Source of the DNA: Trichoplusia ni
Lineage: Eukaryota; Arthropoda; Insecta; Lepidoptera; Noctuidae
Reading direction: 5' to 3'
Length of the DNA: 64,000 nucleotides
Assembly (NCBI RefSeq): GCF_003590095.1
Contig: NC_039493.1
Span: 1,302,001 to 1,366,000, forward strand
Shown here piece after piece: positions 47,431 through 58,083 of the stretch (its first letter is position 1; each line of letters begins with the position of its first letter). Made by a program: the position numbers and the translations under genes. Under the pieces are notes generated by a model, which was not told the DNA's origin, did not search any database, and worked only from the letters and a program-made list of their open reading frames with translations.

Positions 47431-49628
47431 TATCGAGAATAAAGGATAACCTACACGATAGTCTGATTTAAAAATAGAACGTGTTGTCAGATCAGAATCG
47501 AAGGTTTTCAGTTTAATATATTGTTGTGTTTTTGAAAATATCTTAATTGTAAGATAAAAACAACACAAAATGACAAGGCTTCAATTCTTTCAGTTTTGAT
47601 GAAAGACGCAATGTTTTTCATTTTTGAATCATGTATACTCAAAAATATTTTATTTTTGACATATCCATTTCATTTTATTAATAACGTTAAAAGGATTGGA
47701 AATTGTAAGCGGATGTGTTTTATTCAGCGCCATGGACGTAGAGTTTTCATTTATTTCAGTTGTATTTCAACATTTTTCTAGCTCTATAATTAGTATTCAT
47801 TACCAATTTATGTTAGACTATTAATAGAGCGTAAGAAATACACATGTAATAATAAGTTTATTCCCTAGAGGCACACGGCCCAGTTCCTTCTAACCTTAAA
47901 ATTATTTCGGAAATATATCTAAAGGGCGTACCATTACCATCTTGAAGAATGTGTGGAAGCCAGACGACACACTACCCGGCGTAGAGCGCTGTCTCACTTC
48001 AACAACGGCAACAGTCTGACTTTCAGAGGTGATAAGCCCTTTTGCTGTATTGGAAATTAGAGAAGGGAAAAATATTATTACAAGCTTTCCAATTCTGTAT
48101 AAGGGACGGTATTATATATATTGAGTAGAAATAGACAACAGATATAGGTCATGATTTTTTCTCTTTTGATGGAAACTAATTCTTTGTAAGAATATTTGGC
48201 AAAGCATTTAGGTATTCTTAAACGTTACAAATTAGACTGAAATCACTTTTTTATTTTAAAAAACTTTTTTCTTAATAGGCTATAGAAAAGAAATGAACAA
48301 TATCGATCAAATACCATCTCATACAAATAAAAGTTCTTAGTTCTTAATCCAGACCAAAAGTACTTGAATAAAGAGTCCTTGTCAGACAATTAGGCAAATA
48401 GAGGCCGAAACGTTTTATAGCAATTTGATTCCGGCCAAGGAGAGCTTAAAAAAGGTTTAATTAGACGTGCACGGGTCTTGCTTATTAATTAAACTCTAAT
48501 TATTTTAAATATTATAGAACATTCAAAGAAATTTAATTCGGAAGTAAGAAATAAGGTATTTTGTTTTGTATAATGTGTGGGTTTAGTACACCTTTGGTTT
48601 AACACTAAAAAGTGAAATAGGTCATGGATGGGCGCAAAATAAATAAACCGGTATTAATTAGTTTCTGGAATATATCATTACTCTGAAAAGTAAATAATTA
48701 ACACTTATTTATTCATTTGTTCCGTTAAATTTGTACAGTTTGGTCCAAATGTTTTCTAGGCTAATTTATCATTGTCAAGCATTGCATTGGATAAAATACC
48801 ACAACCTCTACCGTAATTGAGAACAGCGCCATCTAGTCACAGTGCGCGTAACACAAAGCTGAATCTTCCCCTACCAGCTTCCTGTAAGTGAAAGCCGCCG
48901 ACTCATGTTTACACGATATTACGGTAGATGGCGTTGGTGTCTCTGTAATGGCAAAGTAAAGATGTATGCAGAAAGAACTAAGGAGGTTCTTATGTTATGC
49001 ATTGTAGTTCTAAAGACAGATCAAGAGATGGCGTTTGTAGGTTTTGGAATATAAATGTCAGTTTAGTAATAAAAGTTTGCGACTTCTTTAGTTACTTCTT
49101 AAATAAGTCCTGGCCACATAAGTCTTCTATGAATTTTTTTTGGTTACCTTTAGATTTTTGGAAGTTAGCGATCATAAATATAGTTTTTATTATAATACAT
49201 TAATATAATACATTAAATAAAACAAAATGTACACAAATGAGCTTAATACTTTGAGTTAATGGAGATGATGACTAGATGTAAAAAGTTAAAATGTCATGTT
49301 AATAATTTAAAAAATGTATATTCAGAATATCCATAAGCATTCAATTAAAATAAGAAATTGTCATCATCCCCATTATTTGTATTGCTTTTGCACGTTGCAG
49401 ATATTCACCCAAGTTGTACAGAGACAATTTACGCCAATTTGCATATTCAGTTTCAACTAATGAATTTAAAACTCGTCAATGCTACATTTGCATTTGAAAT
49501 TATTCTCCCGAATTAATTTAACAACTATATGTATTCTACATCTGAAGCTTAAGACAACCCGCATTGTACCAAGATATTCACTTTTATGATAGAAGTAAAT
49601 TCTTGAAGTAAGACCGCTGCGGTTGGCG
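47431..49628. other. AT-rich non-coding with short shared motifs
   Basis: 47956-48000 contains GTAGAGCGCTGTCTCACTTC, the inverse of the 24856 motif. About 48807-48940 holds two inverted 'CTACCGTAAT...GCGCCATCTA' / 'ATTACGGTAGATGGCGTT' boxes, a possible decayed inverted-repeat element. No gene seen. Confidence 0.4.
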
Positions 49629-49866
49629 TGACTGGCCTGTTGGTCTAGTGGTTAGTGGCCCTGACTGCTATACCGAAGGTCGTGGGTTCGATTCCCACCA
49701 AGGACAATTGTTTTTGTGATAATTAAGATCATTTTCTTCTGTATCTGGGTGTAATTTATCTATAATATGTATGAATTTATTTAGAAATGTATAAGACTGC
49801 TTATCAGTTGTCTAGTACTCATAATACAAGTTTGGCTTGGTTTGAGACTAGATGGCGTTGTATTAG
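49629..49866 (+). mobile_element. tRNA-derived SINE, family A
   Basis: Perfect polymerase III boxes: A box TGGTCTAGTGG (49641-49651) and B box GGTTCGATTCC (49685-49695), with an intact T-arm (GTGGG...CCCAC). The non-tRNA body follows: CTGGGTGTAATTTATCTATA, then a 3' part 'TTTGAGACTAGATGGCGTTG'. The 5' and 3' acceptor strands do not pair, so it is not a functional tRNA gene. Family members are at 6530 and 61536. With intact promoter boxes this copy may be transcribable. Confidence 0.75.
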
Positions 49867-50779
49867 AGTTTTGTATTATTATTAGCTCTTGAATCAAAAC
49901 AGCTCTCTACATGGCGTGGAGTAGACACCCGAGTACAAGTATTGTTTTGAGTTAAGGCAGTAGTCCTTCAGATCGTCATTGTGTTGTAATGTCGCAGCGA
50001 CCGCTCCGCAGTTGCACTTCCGTTGCTTGTAATATATTCCTCTCTAGCCTTTGTAGGTGTTTGCGGTTGTAGTTTAACTTTGAATGTTGCGTACTAGTTA
50101 GTACATTGCTTTTCTAACTATGAAAGAGGGATTTTTTTCAAATTTGTAAGATTTTTCCAAGACTTGATTTTTATTGGTGTAAGTCATGCCATTTTCATGG
50201 CTCTTTAAATTTATGTCTTTTGACTCATTATAAATATTACCAGTAAATGAATGATCCCTTAGAACTGCAATATACTGACTAATAACACACTTTCACGCTT
50301 TGTTATAAAAGTTATGCAGGTTTTTACCATACCTAAATATTTATTTTAAGTCTGAATGTTAATAGTTTATTTATACTTAAGAAAACACTAAAACATTTAA
50401 AGTAGAAACTAATAGAGCACCAACAAATGACGGTAACAACAAGATTTTTAGTACTACTACCTTATCGTAAATAGTAAGGATTTCATATCTAGGAGAAAAG
50501 TGGATTAAGTAACAAGCAATTCCAGGAGGAGCAATGATGGGCATGTGTATCAGGCTAACTTATTGTCTATGCATATCAGAATTAACAGAAAATTACATAT
50601 TAAAACAGTTGCTGGAATTTAGACCTGCAACTATGTGCATAATAATTCAATCTTTGAAACCCTAGTTCACATAAATACTTAGACCTTAAGTTAGTAAAGT
50701 AACCTGTAATGGTAGATTAGTGTGATAACTAAATAAATAAATAAATCTACGGTAAAAAAACAACTGTCTAAATAGCACG
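49867..50779. other. AT-rich non-coding; no feature seen
   Basis: Nothing recognised. Confidence 0.4.
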
Positions 50780-50872
50780 ATTCATGCAACACAGCCTGGT
50801 CACGGATAGACCGAAAGACAGAGGGTAATGGGTTCAGTATTTACCTTTTAGCTACGGAACCCTAAAAATAGT
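50780..50872 (-). repeat. Inverted fragment of the 'AGGGTTCCG' repeat family
   Basis: On the minus strand TTTTTAGGGTTCCGTAGCTA and AAAGGTAAATACTGAACCCA are followed by a GTCT-rich part and GTGACCAGGCTGTG, in family order. Confidence 0.6.
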
Positions 50873-51489
50873 AATGAATGTGTTTCAAACTTTTTAGTTT
50901 CGTTTTATTAAAAAAAAAGTACTTCTTTTTATCAAGCATCTCAAGCAACACAATAGATATTCCTGCCCTACCCATACAATAACCTTTCCAAAAGGGAGTG
51001 AATGTCCCATAACATGTAAGAGGTGAGCTTATCGCTGTAAACGCTATTATTATGTAGACGTTCACATCAATATTATTTCCTAACGCAAAGAGCGTGGAAC
51101 CCGTAGAGAGGAAACGAATTTTATGATTAAATTTTCCTTATTGAGTTGTTATAGATAGGACTACATTATTTATTTAAACAGTCGTGTATTTCAATAATGT
51201 TGCTTTTAAATATTAATTTATGCAACACCGACTAAAATTAATTTTTTCTCGTATTAAGTAATATTGATTTGATTCATTTAAATTTTATCACTGACTTTAC
51301 AATTCTTTAAAGCTACACGCTGCTACATAGCGTAGCTTTACGTAGCGACGTCGTAGCATTTATTGATATGATGTACTACACGGTTTAGCTTCTACGAATT
51401 TACGACGTAGCATCTAGTATCATTTTGACTGTATCAAATGTTTGGAGTTGTAACCATTGTATTTTTTTAATTATTAATAAGTTCTTAAT
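50873..51489. other. AT-rich non-coding with a CGTAGC-rich patch
   Basis: 51308-51415 is built from CTACG/CGTAG words and contains TAGCTTCTACGAATTTACGA followed by CGTAGC. That block is nearly the same at 53287-53311. It can fold extensively. Confidence 0.45.
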
Positions 51490-51600
51490 TAATAAATCTT
51501 TATTGTTTCAGGTATGTATTGCGGCAAAATACTTCTATTAATTCATGCAAGGTTATCATTCATAAACCTGTTTTGTAAGTTTCTACACGTATGGGTAAGT
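51490..51600 (+). promoter_or_regulatory. Candidate recursive (ratchet) splice site with RS-exon
   Basis: AATCTTTATTGTTTCAG, with the acceptor AG at 51510-51511, joins directly to GTATGT (51512-51517). Good downstream donors are TTTTGTAAGT (GT at 51575) and ATGGGTAAGT (GT at 51595), giving RS-exons of 63 or 83 bases. Same strand and same design as the site at 1751. Nothing nearby looks like a repeat that would supply the motif. Motif seen directly, function inferred. Confidence 0.45.
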
Positions 51601-52587
51601 TTACATAACTAAGTTTAAATTATAATCTAAACAGTTAAATTACTTACATGATGACTTAACTTTAACTTTATGACCGTATGTTATGATAACACAAAACTAG
51701 TCCACTTGACTACTTAACTTTATAAATGAAAGTACAATAATATTGTGTGATGTTGAATTTCGTTTGAATCGAAAACTATTTTAGGCTATATTTTTATTAA
51801 ATAAGAATTACTTTATTGTTATAATAGAAAACTAGTATTTTTTTCTTTAAATTTTCACAAATTTTCAGTGGGAACATTTAAAATCTATATTAGACTAAAT
51901 ATAAATAGAAAAAGTTAAAGAACATATTATATTTAAGACCAGTTACCGATGTATTATTAAAAGCATAATATATGGTTTATTAAAAGCAACTTTGTATATT
52001 CTATATTCGTATATATATATTCTTTCTATATTCGTATTTATACCGAACTGCCTAATAGTATAGAAGATATGTCGACTATTTTACTCTTTGAATTTCTAAA
52101 ATTTTTTTAAAGTTTAATTTGATAAGTAATTAAGCGAAAATCTGCTAGTATTTAGAGAATTAGTATTAGTTGATCCTTTTACTTTTTATTTCATAAAAAG
52201 ATTCATTCAGAAATTCATTCAGAAATAAGTTGGTTTTAATGCGGTGGCTATAACTTCAAATTGAAGAAAACGAACTGTCATTATAATAATACTTTTAGAT
52301 TTAGATTTCTAGATTTTTTCACTTAGGTCATCTACATTCTCAGCATATAACATAATATTTTTATCTTCATGTTCTCAAGGGAAAGAAAACTATACGTAAA
52401 GCAAATTCAAAAAAAAATCTTTAAGTCTTGGTTCGGAGATAGTTTGTTTAACATGACCTATAATGTTACCATATCATGGAAGTATCCAATTAAATATTTA
52501 TTACAATCACATATACATCACAAAATATTTCCATACACCGAAAATTATATACATTAAATACATAATATATGTATAGAGAGCCAGTTC
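51601..52587. other. AT-rich non-coding; no feature seen
   Basis: Nothing recognised. Confidence 0.4.
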
Positions 52588-52928
52588 GTGGCTAAGCTAT
52601 AACCGCATAAGTGAGTCGATCGCAGGTTAAGCTACGCTTGACGCGGTTAGTCCGTAGATGGGTGACCATCTTTGTCAAAACGAGTTCCTCCGTGTTTTGG
52701 AAGGCACGTTAAATTATGGGTGCCGGCTGCTATTCCTACATCTATGACAGTCGTTACAGGTAGTCAGAAGCTTGAAAAGTCTGACAACCAGTTTAACCAA
52801 GGGGTATCGTGTTGCCCTGGCAACAGGAACAGGTAACTGGGTTGAGGAGGTCAGATAGGCAGTCGCTCCTTGTAAAACACTGGTAGTCAGCTGAAATCTG
52901 TTAGACTGGAAGCCGACCCCAACATAGT
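52588..52928 (+). mobile_element. 5S-rRNA-derived SINE, 3'-truncated
   Basis: The 5S-like head (about 52611-52674) is the best preserved of the three copies: GGTTAAGCTACGCTTGACGC, then GGTTAGTCCGTAGATGGGTG and ACC. The body continues to CCCCAACATAGT, where the copy stops short of the GGGAAAAGGCT...GATGATG tail. A short extra GGCAACAGGAACA insertion is present compared with the 42467 copy. Confidence 0.85.
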
Positions 52929-53100
52929 GACTTGGATTTTGAAGGAAACTGAGAATAAAGAAATAACTATGAACACAACCCGGGAGCGCCACAGTACCTT
53001 AAGTCAGGTAAAATGAGTTCCTAGCAATTTCGTAGCATTTGAGCATATGGTGTGCGTCAATTCATTTACACGCTATCATAATAGGAGGCATTTTTTTTCT
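52929..53100. other. Non-coding spacer
   Basis: No feature seen. Confidence 0.35.
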
Positions 53101-53262
53101 AAGGCGGGGGAATCCTCATTGATACCCACGCCCTCGGGGGAGGAAATGGGTAGTGTCAGACTTTTACTGACTAAACCTGAACCGCCGTGCTACGTCATCC
53201 GCGTTTTTGTGTCGGTGTATGGCAATGCGTTGCAATCCTTCATACACCGACCGCGAGAACCA
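53101..53262 (+). mobile_element. 3'-truncated copy of the 37643 repeat
   Basis: It starts AGGCGGGGGAATCCTCATTG and keeps GACTTTTACTGACTAAACCT and the following about 90 bases almost unchanged, but lacks the right inverted end. Immediately downstream lies a CGTAGC-rich patch (53270-53325). Confidence 0.6.
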
Positions 53263-53989
53263 TAATATGAGCCTGCTACATGGTGAGCTTCTACGAATCC
53301 ACGACGTAGCCGATTCGTAGCATATGATATAATTTTTTAGGTTAGAAAAAATAGTGTTACTGTTATCGAGCTTTGATAGCGATAGTTATATGGAGACTAA
53401 AATCGTCAGTCATACAACACCTACTTTGCTCTGTGAATGAATAAATAGATATTTGAACGAATAAATAGTTATGTAATGTCACAATATTAGGTACATCTTT
53501 AAGGTTCTTCTCCGTAGGAATGACATTCTAGAATCGCACGTAGAGTCATTACGTATCTTCTATCTTCATATTTTTATTTTTATTTATAGTATTATCTCTT
53601 AATTGACGGGGTATTTAGAATTGAAATATTAAAATCGCAATTATTGTTACAAACGAGCGTTTGTGAAATTATAACATTATTCCAAATTAATTTAATAAAT
53701 AATTAAAAAGGAGACGAAAATGAAATGGTACATGTTTCTCAACTTAAATGTTAGTACATTTAAAAGTGTACAAAATAAATAATATCTAAGCGACAATGTT
53801 CCCTAGGCTATAAAACGCCATTTCTCTTACTAAAGTACCACTTACTTAATGTGCGGTTGTAATTGTAACATCAATAGAAATGAAGTCGTAATAACACTAA
53901 TAACTCTTTAACTTAAAGCTCTGGCTTCCAGTGTTATGTGTCTTGCACAATATCAAGTAGTTTTATTTTTGGACTAGCTAAGACAGCTA
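53263..53989. other. AT-rich non-coding; CGTAGC patch at its start
   Basis: 53287-53311 (GAGCTTCTACGAATCCACGA then CGTAG) is shared with 51390-51415. The rest is unremarkable. Confidence 0.4.
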
Positions 53990-54195
53990 GATAAGTTATG
54001 ATTTATACCTGCCCTGTTTTTTCCACATTTTCCATTGTATCTTCGCTCCTATTAGTCGCAGCGTGATGGTTTATAGTATATAACCTTCCTTGATGAATGG
54101 TCTATTCAACACAAAAAGATTTTTTCAATTTGAACCAGTAGTTCCTGAGATTAGCGCGTTCAAACAAACTCTTCAGCCTTATATATTAGTATAGA
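53990..54195 (-). mobile_element. Helitron-type element lacking its 3' end, minus strand
   Basis: The reverse complement begins TCTATACTAATATATAAGGC and carries the family body. It stops after 'GGGCAGGTATAAATCATAAC', so the CGCGGGCAACAGCTAG end is missing, although CTAG occurs nearby by chance. Confidence 0.65.
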
Positions 54196-54199
54196 TTTC

Positions 54200-54365
54200 T
54201 GTTTCCCAATGGTAAAAGGGAACCTTATTGCTAAGGCTCATATCTGTCTGTTACCAATATGTGTCTCAGGAATTGTAACGGAACAGTTGATTTTTTCTAC
54301 AGATGATGTATTTCAGTTGTCGCTATAACAACAAATAATAACCAAAAAGGAGGAGGTTAAGCAAT
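54200..54365 (+). repeat. Copy of the 'AGGGTTCCG' repeat family
   Basis: AATGGTAAAAGGGAACCTTA, 'TTGCTAAGGCTCATATCTGT', 'ACAGATGATGTATTTCAGTT' and 'GTCGCTATAACAACAAATAA' appear in family order. It directly adjoins the Helitron remnant. Confidence 0.65.
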
Positions 54366-54503
54366 GGTTTGTACGTTCATAAATTAGAAGGGTTACATGT
54401 TTTTATTGTAAATTTAGTTAACTTTAGCCTATATGTACGAAACTCATAATGACGGGATTAAGGATTACGAATCACAGAACCGGTTATTTTATTTGTATTA
54501 ATT

Positions 54504-54966
54504 AACTGTAAAATACTCACAGTACGTGGGTATGCTATAACCGCATTGGCGAATCTATCACATGGGTGACCAAATCAAATCAAATCAAAATTCATTTATT
54601 CAAATAAGGCTACTAAGTAGCATTTTTTGAAGGTCAGATTACATTGGACAGCACCCAGTTTCGCCCACCCTTCATATCATCTTTGTCATAACGAGTTCCT
54701 CAGTGTTTCGAAAGGCACGTTAAATTGTGGTTCCCGGCTGTTATTCTTACATCTTTGACAGACGTTACAGGTGATCAGACGACACAGAAAGTTTGAGAAC
54801 CAGTTTAACAGTTTAAGGGGTATCGTGTTGCCCAGGTAACTGGGTTGAGGAGGTCAGGATAGGCAGTCGCACCTAGTAAATCACTAGTACTCAGCTGAAT
54901 CTGGTTAGACTGGAAGCCGACCCCAGTTGGGAAAAGGCTAGGCCGATGATGATGAACTGTAAAATA
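54504..54966 (+). mobile_element. 5S-derived SINE with target duplications and a nested insertion
   Basis: A perfect 12-bp duplication AACTGTAAAATA (54504-54515 and 54955-54966) flanks the element 54516-54954, which ends GGCCGATGATGATG. The 5S-like head has lost the 'GGTTAAGC...CGTAG' part: GAATCTATCAC runs straight into ATGGGTGACC. A foreign 107-bp sequence sits at 54572-54678. The rest of the body matches the 42467 copy. Confidence 0.85.
54572..54678 (-). mobile_element. LINE 3' end nested in the SINE
   Basis: On the minus strand this ends ATAAATGAATTTTGATTTGA followed by TTTGATTTGG, the (GATTT)n tail seen at 47380-47430. It interrupts the SINE exactly between GGGTGACC and ATCTTT, so it entered after the SINE was in place. 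The extreme 5' truncation fits target-primed reverse transcription. Confidence 0.65.
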
Positions 54967-55254
54967 AATCTAATAAAAAAACTTAACATGTATACAAACA
55001 ACCAGAAATGTATACTACAATGCTTCGCCTAGTACCAACTTCATTCATACCCTTGAATGACAACCAACTTTGAATGACAGGCTTATGAATCCGTATTATA
55101 CCTAAACAAAACACATCAACCAAAGCCGTGGACAGCACAATGGGAGTAGATTCCCGTAGTGACCACAATATCAACTTAATTCACCGCTCAATCCCAATAG
55201 GCGATTAATTAAAGCGTACGAAACGCTTAAAGTTACACCTACGTTATAAAATCG
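54967..55254. other. AT-rich non-coding; no feature seen
   Basis: Nothing recognised. Confidence 0.35.
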
Positions 55255-55480
55255 ACGCATTTCACTACGGAGTGCGCGCGCAGTCCCAACTGTTATAGCT
55301 TACTCCGCCGGCAGTCGGCAGCCGGGCCGCGCGCTCTCACCTCCCAAGTAAACACCACAAAATAAACAAATACGAAAGCCCTGGCTGTATGCAACGGTTT
55401 CAAAAAAAAAATAACAAAATAAAAGTAAAAAAATCGAGAAAAAACGTCAGCACGCTTTCGCGCCGAAAGAACTGTCAACC
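55255..55480. promoter_or_regulatory. CpG-rich patch, possible promoter or first exon
   Basis: 55267-55340 is dense in CpG (GTGCGCGCGCAGTC, CCGCCGGCAGTCGGCAGCCG, GGCCGCGCGCTC), unlike the surrounding AT-rich DNA, and is not a repeat seen elsewhere in the window. A second CpG group (CGCTTTCGCGCCG) follows at about 55452-55464. CAGTC and CAGTCG are initiator-like. Possible donors are GTAAAC on the plus strand (about 55349) and GGTGAGA on the minus strand (about 55342). No long open frame or clear start codon is seen, so a non-coding first exon or promoter is the likeliest reading; strand unknown. Confidence 0.35.
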
Positions 55481-57079
55481 TCATTCAAAATAGGAATTGA
55501 TAAGCGAAGCAATAATAACGTGTTATTAGTTATTTAATATGGCGAGTGCTAAATTTTAACTCGTTTTTTTTTATTGTGGTTCCAAGTTGTTGTTGGTTTG
55601 AAGTTATGTGAGTATGAAGCTGTTAAGTTAAGTACTTCTTACGTAAGGAGAGAGTATTGTTGAACGGTTGCTGTTGTCCTCAGGGATAATCGGCGTTTAC
55701 GACCGATAATGTACTTTTTTAAATATAAGTACAAAATTGATAATGAGTACAAATCAATTGTATACGCAGTGCAAGCGAAATTGCAATAATATTTGGGTAA
55801 TTAAATTAATCATGTAATATTTAATAATTGAGCATCTGAATGCCTTTACAATGATGAAATACGCTTACATTGAACCATTTAAAATAATAATTCATAGTCA
55901 AATTATCATTATAGAATCTAATTTAGAAATTTAAGAATTAATAAACGGTATTTTAGGCGATTAAATTTGAATATTTTACTTAAGTAATTCGCCATTATGA
56001 TTAAAAGTCAATTTGACAACAATTGATAAATCTTTTAAAATCATAAATCGAAACAAAATCTTTAACGCCAGATATTCAACAACAATATAAACAATATAAA
56101 TGAAAATGAAATGAAAATGATCAACGAAAATAACTAATTTTCGAATAACGATAGTCACATGTTTTCAACATTGACCTCTTTATATGATAGTGTTGAAGAA
56201 ACATCTTAACTCTTATGCAATGGACGAGTACAGAGATTCGAATAAATCTTGATTTGCTTCAAAATAATATCACTTGAAACAAGGCTCTTTTGGTTTAATA
56301 TTCAATACTCGTGTACATTAAAAGATTGACAGACTGTTTACGTACATATATACCGAGTATCTACTGTATCAGTTTATCTATGTAATTTTTTAATTTAATA
56401 CAGAAATGGGTGATTTCTCAAGACATTTCTAATCACCTAATCATGTTGCTCACGTTTTTTTGTTAATATTTTTCAGCCACTGAAAGGTTAAAAACCTCAT
56501 TTGCGTTAAATATACAGTCAGTAAAATGCTTAGTTATAGGCATTTCTTTTGGATTTTCATGTTTGAGAAAATTTTAGTTCCGCAACTCAAGATAACCATG
56601 AAAACGCACGACGTAACTCATAACTGTAATATATTTAATAAACTTCTCAATCGGGAACAATTTCAAATAGGACAATAATTACGGAAACAAATATAAATCC
56701 AGTCACACATTTTTATTATCTCTCTACATCTATCAAAATCATCATTAACAGCACAGTCGTTTTCGAGATTATCCCAAACAGACATACACAAAAAGTTCAC
56801 ACCAGTGCCTTCACCTTCGACCCCAAACATCGTCCATTAGTGTGGAGTATTGTGAAACTTCTTAATTCAATTATTTCATTAGGATCAACTAGAAAGACAG
56901 ATATCTTCAAGTAATGTGATTGTCGTGTTGTTCACCAGACATGTCAAATAAGAATCAGGATTGTATGTCAGTTTTATGACCGCAGAGTAACAAGATTCCT
57001 GGCTTAACTTGTCTCGGAGATGACAAGTTTTGTGGTTCTGCTTTGAGGTTTAATTATAGAAAGTGCTTATCTCTTGATA
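55481..57079. other. AT-rich non-coding; no feature seen
   Basis: Nothing recognised. Confidence 0.4.
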
Positions 57080-57225
57080 GAATAGATAGCTCAGTGGTTA
57101 TGGTTACCCATCTAAATAGACGGAAATGACGTGTCGCGGGTTTGATTTCAGTATGGGACAAATATTGTGTGATCTACAAATGCTTGTTTTGAGGTTACGT
57201 GTCTTTGTGCATGTGATTTGGAAGT
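57080..57225 (+). mobile_element. tRNA-derived SINE, family B, plus strand
   Basis: A-box region TAGCTCAGTGGTTATGGTTA, B box GTGTCGCGGGTTTGATTTCA, then the body ACAAATGCTTGTTTTGAGGT and GTGTCTTTGTGCATGTGATT. Diverged from the three minus-strand copies. Confidence 0.65.
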
Positions 57226-57942
57226 TTTGGATCATTTTTTTTTTAGTGTAGGATTGGTTTTTCAATAAAAAAAGGCCCTGGTCTTATGTGCCAAATGGAA
57301 TATAGTATAGTATAATAGGAAAAATACTTTCGTTTTCAATATTTGAGACTAATAGTATTTTGAAAAAAAACATTTTTCTTAGCTTAATTACAAAACCAAT
57401 ATTGATGACATTTGCCATATACTTTTGCATAGTATTTTGCATATTATAGCAATTGACCTTCATACACAAAGTGGAGGTCAAAACCAAATTAAATAAACAT
57501 ACCATACCATGTTACAACATTCATACACAAAACGCGTCAAAATAGTAATTCGTCCTGATTATAATTATCGACATTCAATCGTGATTACTCGATGCCATCG
57601 AAAAGGAAAGCTTCATGTAATTGAGAACAATTAAAAGTTAATTAAAATTCAATTACGAGTGTTGTATTGGATGTTTGACGACAGAAGCAATTAAATAGTT
57701 TAATTTTATCGTTCGCCTTATTTTGCTGTTGTGCTGTCAAGTGCTTGAATGGTGATAAGTGACAGTGACTTTAACAGTAATTAAAGTCCTACTTCCTATT
57801 AATATTATATTCGGGAAATTTTGTATGTATGGATGTTTATTCCTCTCAACATTTACAAACTCGCGTTTTAGCAGTAACATGTCTTGTTCTGTTTTTTAAA
57901 ACGACTTCTGCAGTAAGGTTTTTATCCTTGTGTCGATGATGA
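57226..57942. other. AT-rich non-coding; no feature seen
   Basis: Nothing recognised. Confidence 0.4.
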
Positions 57943-58083
57943 TGAAAGACACCTAGACTCAGAACAAGTATTCGTGGATCACATCATCACACAAATGCTT
58001 GTCTTACGCGGGGATTGAACCCGCGACACATCGCGCAGAGTGGGTTTGGTGTGGTGACCTCAACCACTCGGCTATCCGTGCCG
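57943..58083 (-). mobile_element. tRNA-derived SINE, family B, well preserved
   Basis: On the minus strand: CGGCACGGATAGCCGAGTGG (A box), then the B box CGCGGGTTCAATCCCCGCGT, then ACAAGCATTTGTGTGATGAT and TTCTGAGTCTAGGTGTCTTT, with a CATCATCATC tail. The head resembles a tRNA with an intact T-arm. This is the best copy of the family in the window. Confidence 0.8.

Noticed and set aside
49629..49705. A possible functional tRNA gene
   Set aside because: The A and B boxes are good but the acceptor strands do not pair, and a SINE body follows that is shared with other copies.
52714..52992. 92-codon minus-strand open frame with a signal-peptide-like start
   Set aside because: It is largely antisense to the 5S-derived SINE body, and a related frame appears antisense to the copy at 42636-42845.
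7138..58083. CRISPR array or prokaryotic system
   Set aside because: The repeats are dispersed, diverged and in both orientations; composition and content are those of an insect nuclear genome.
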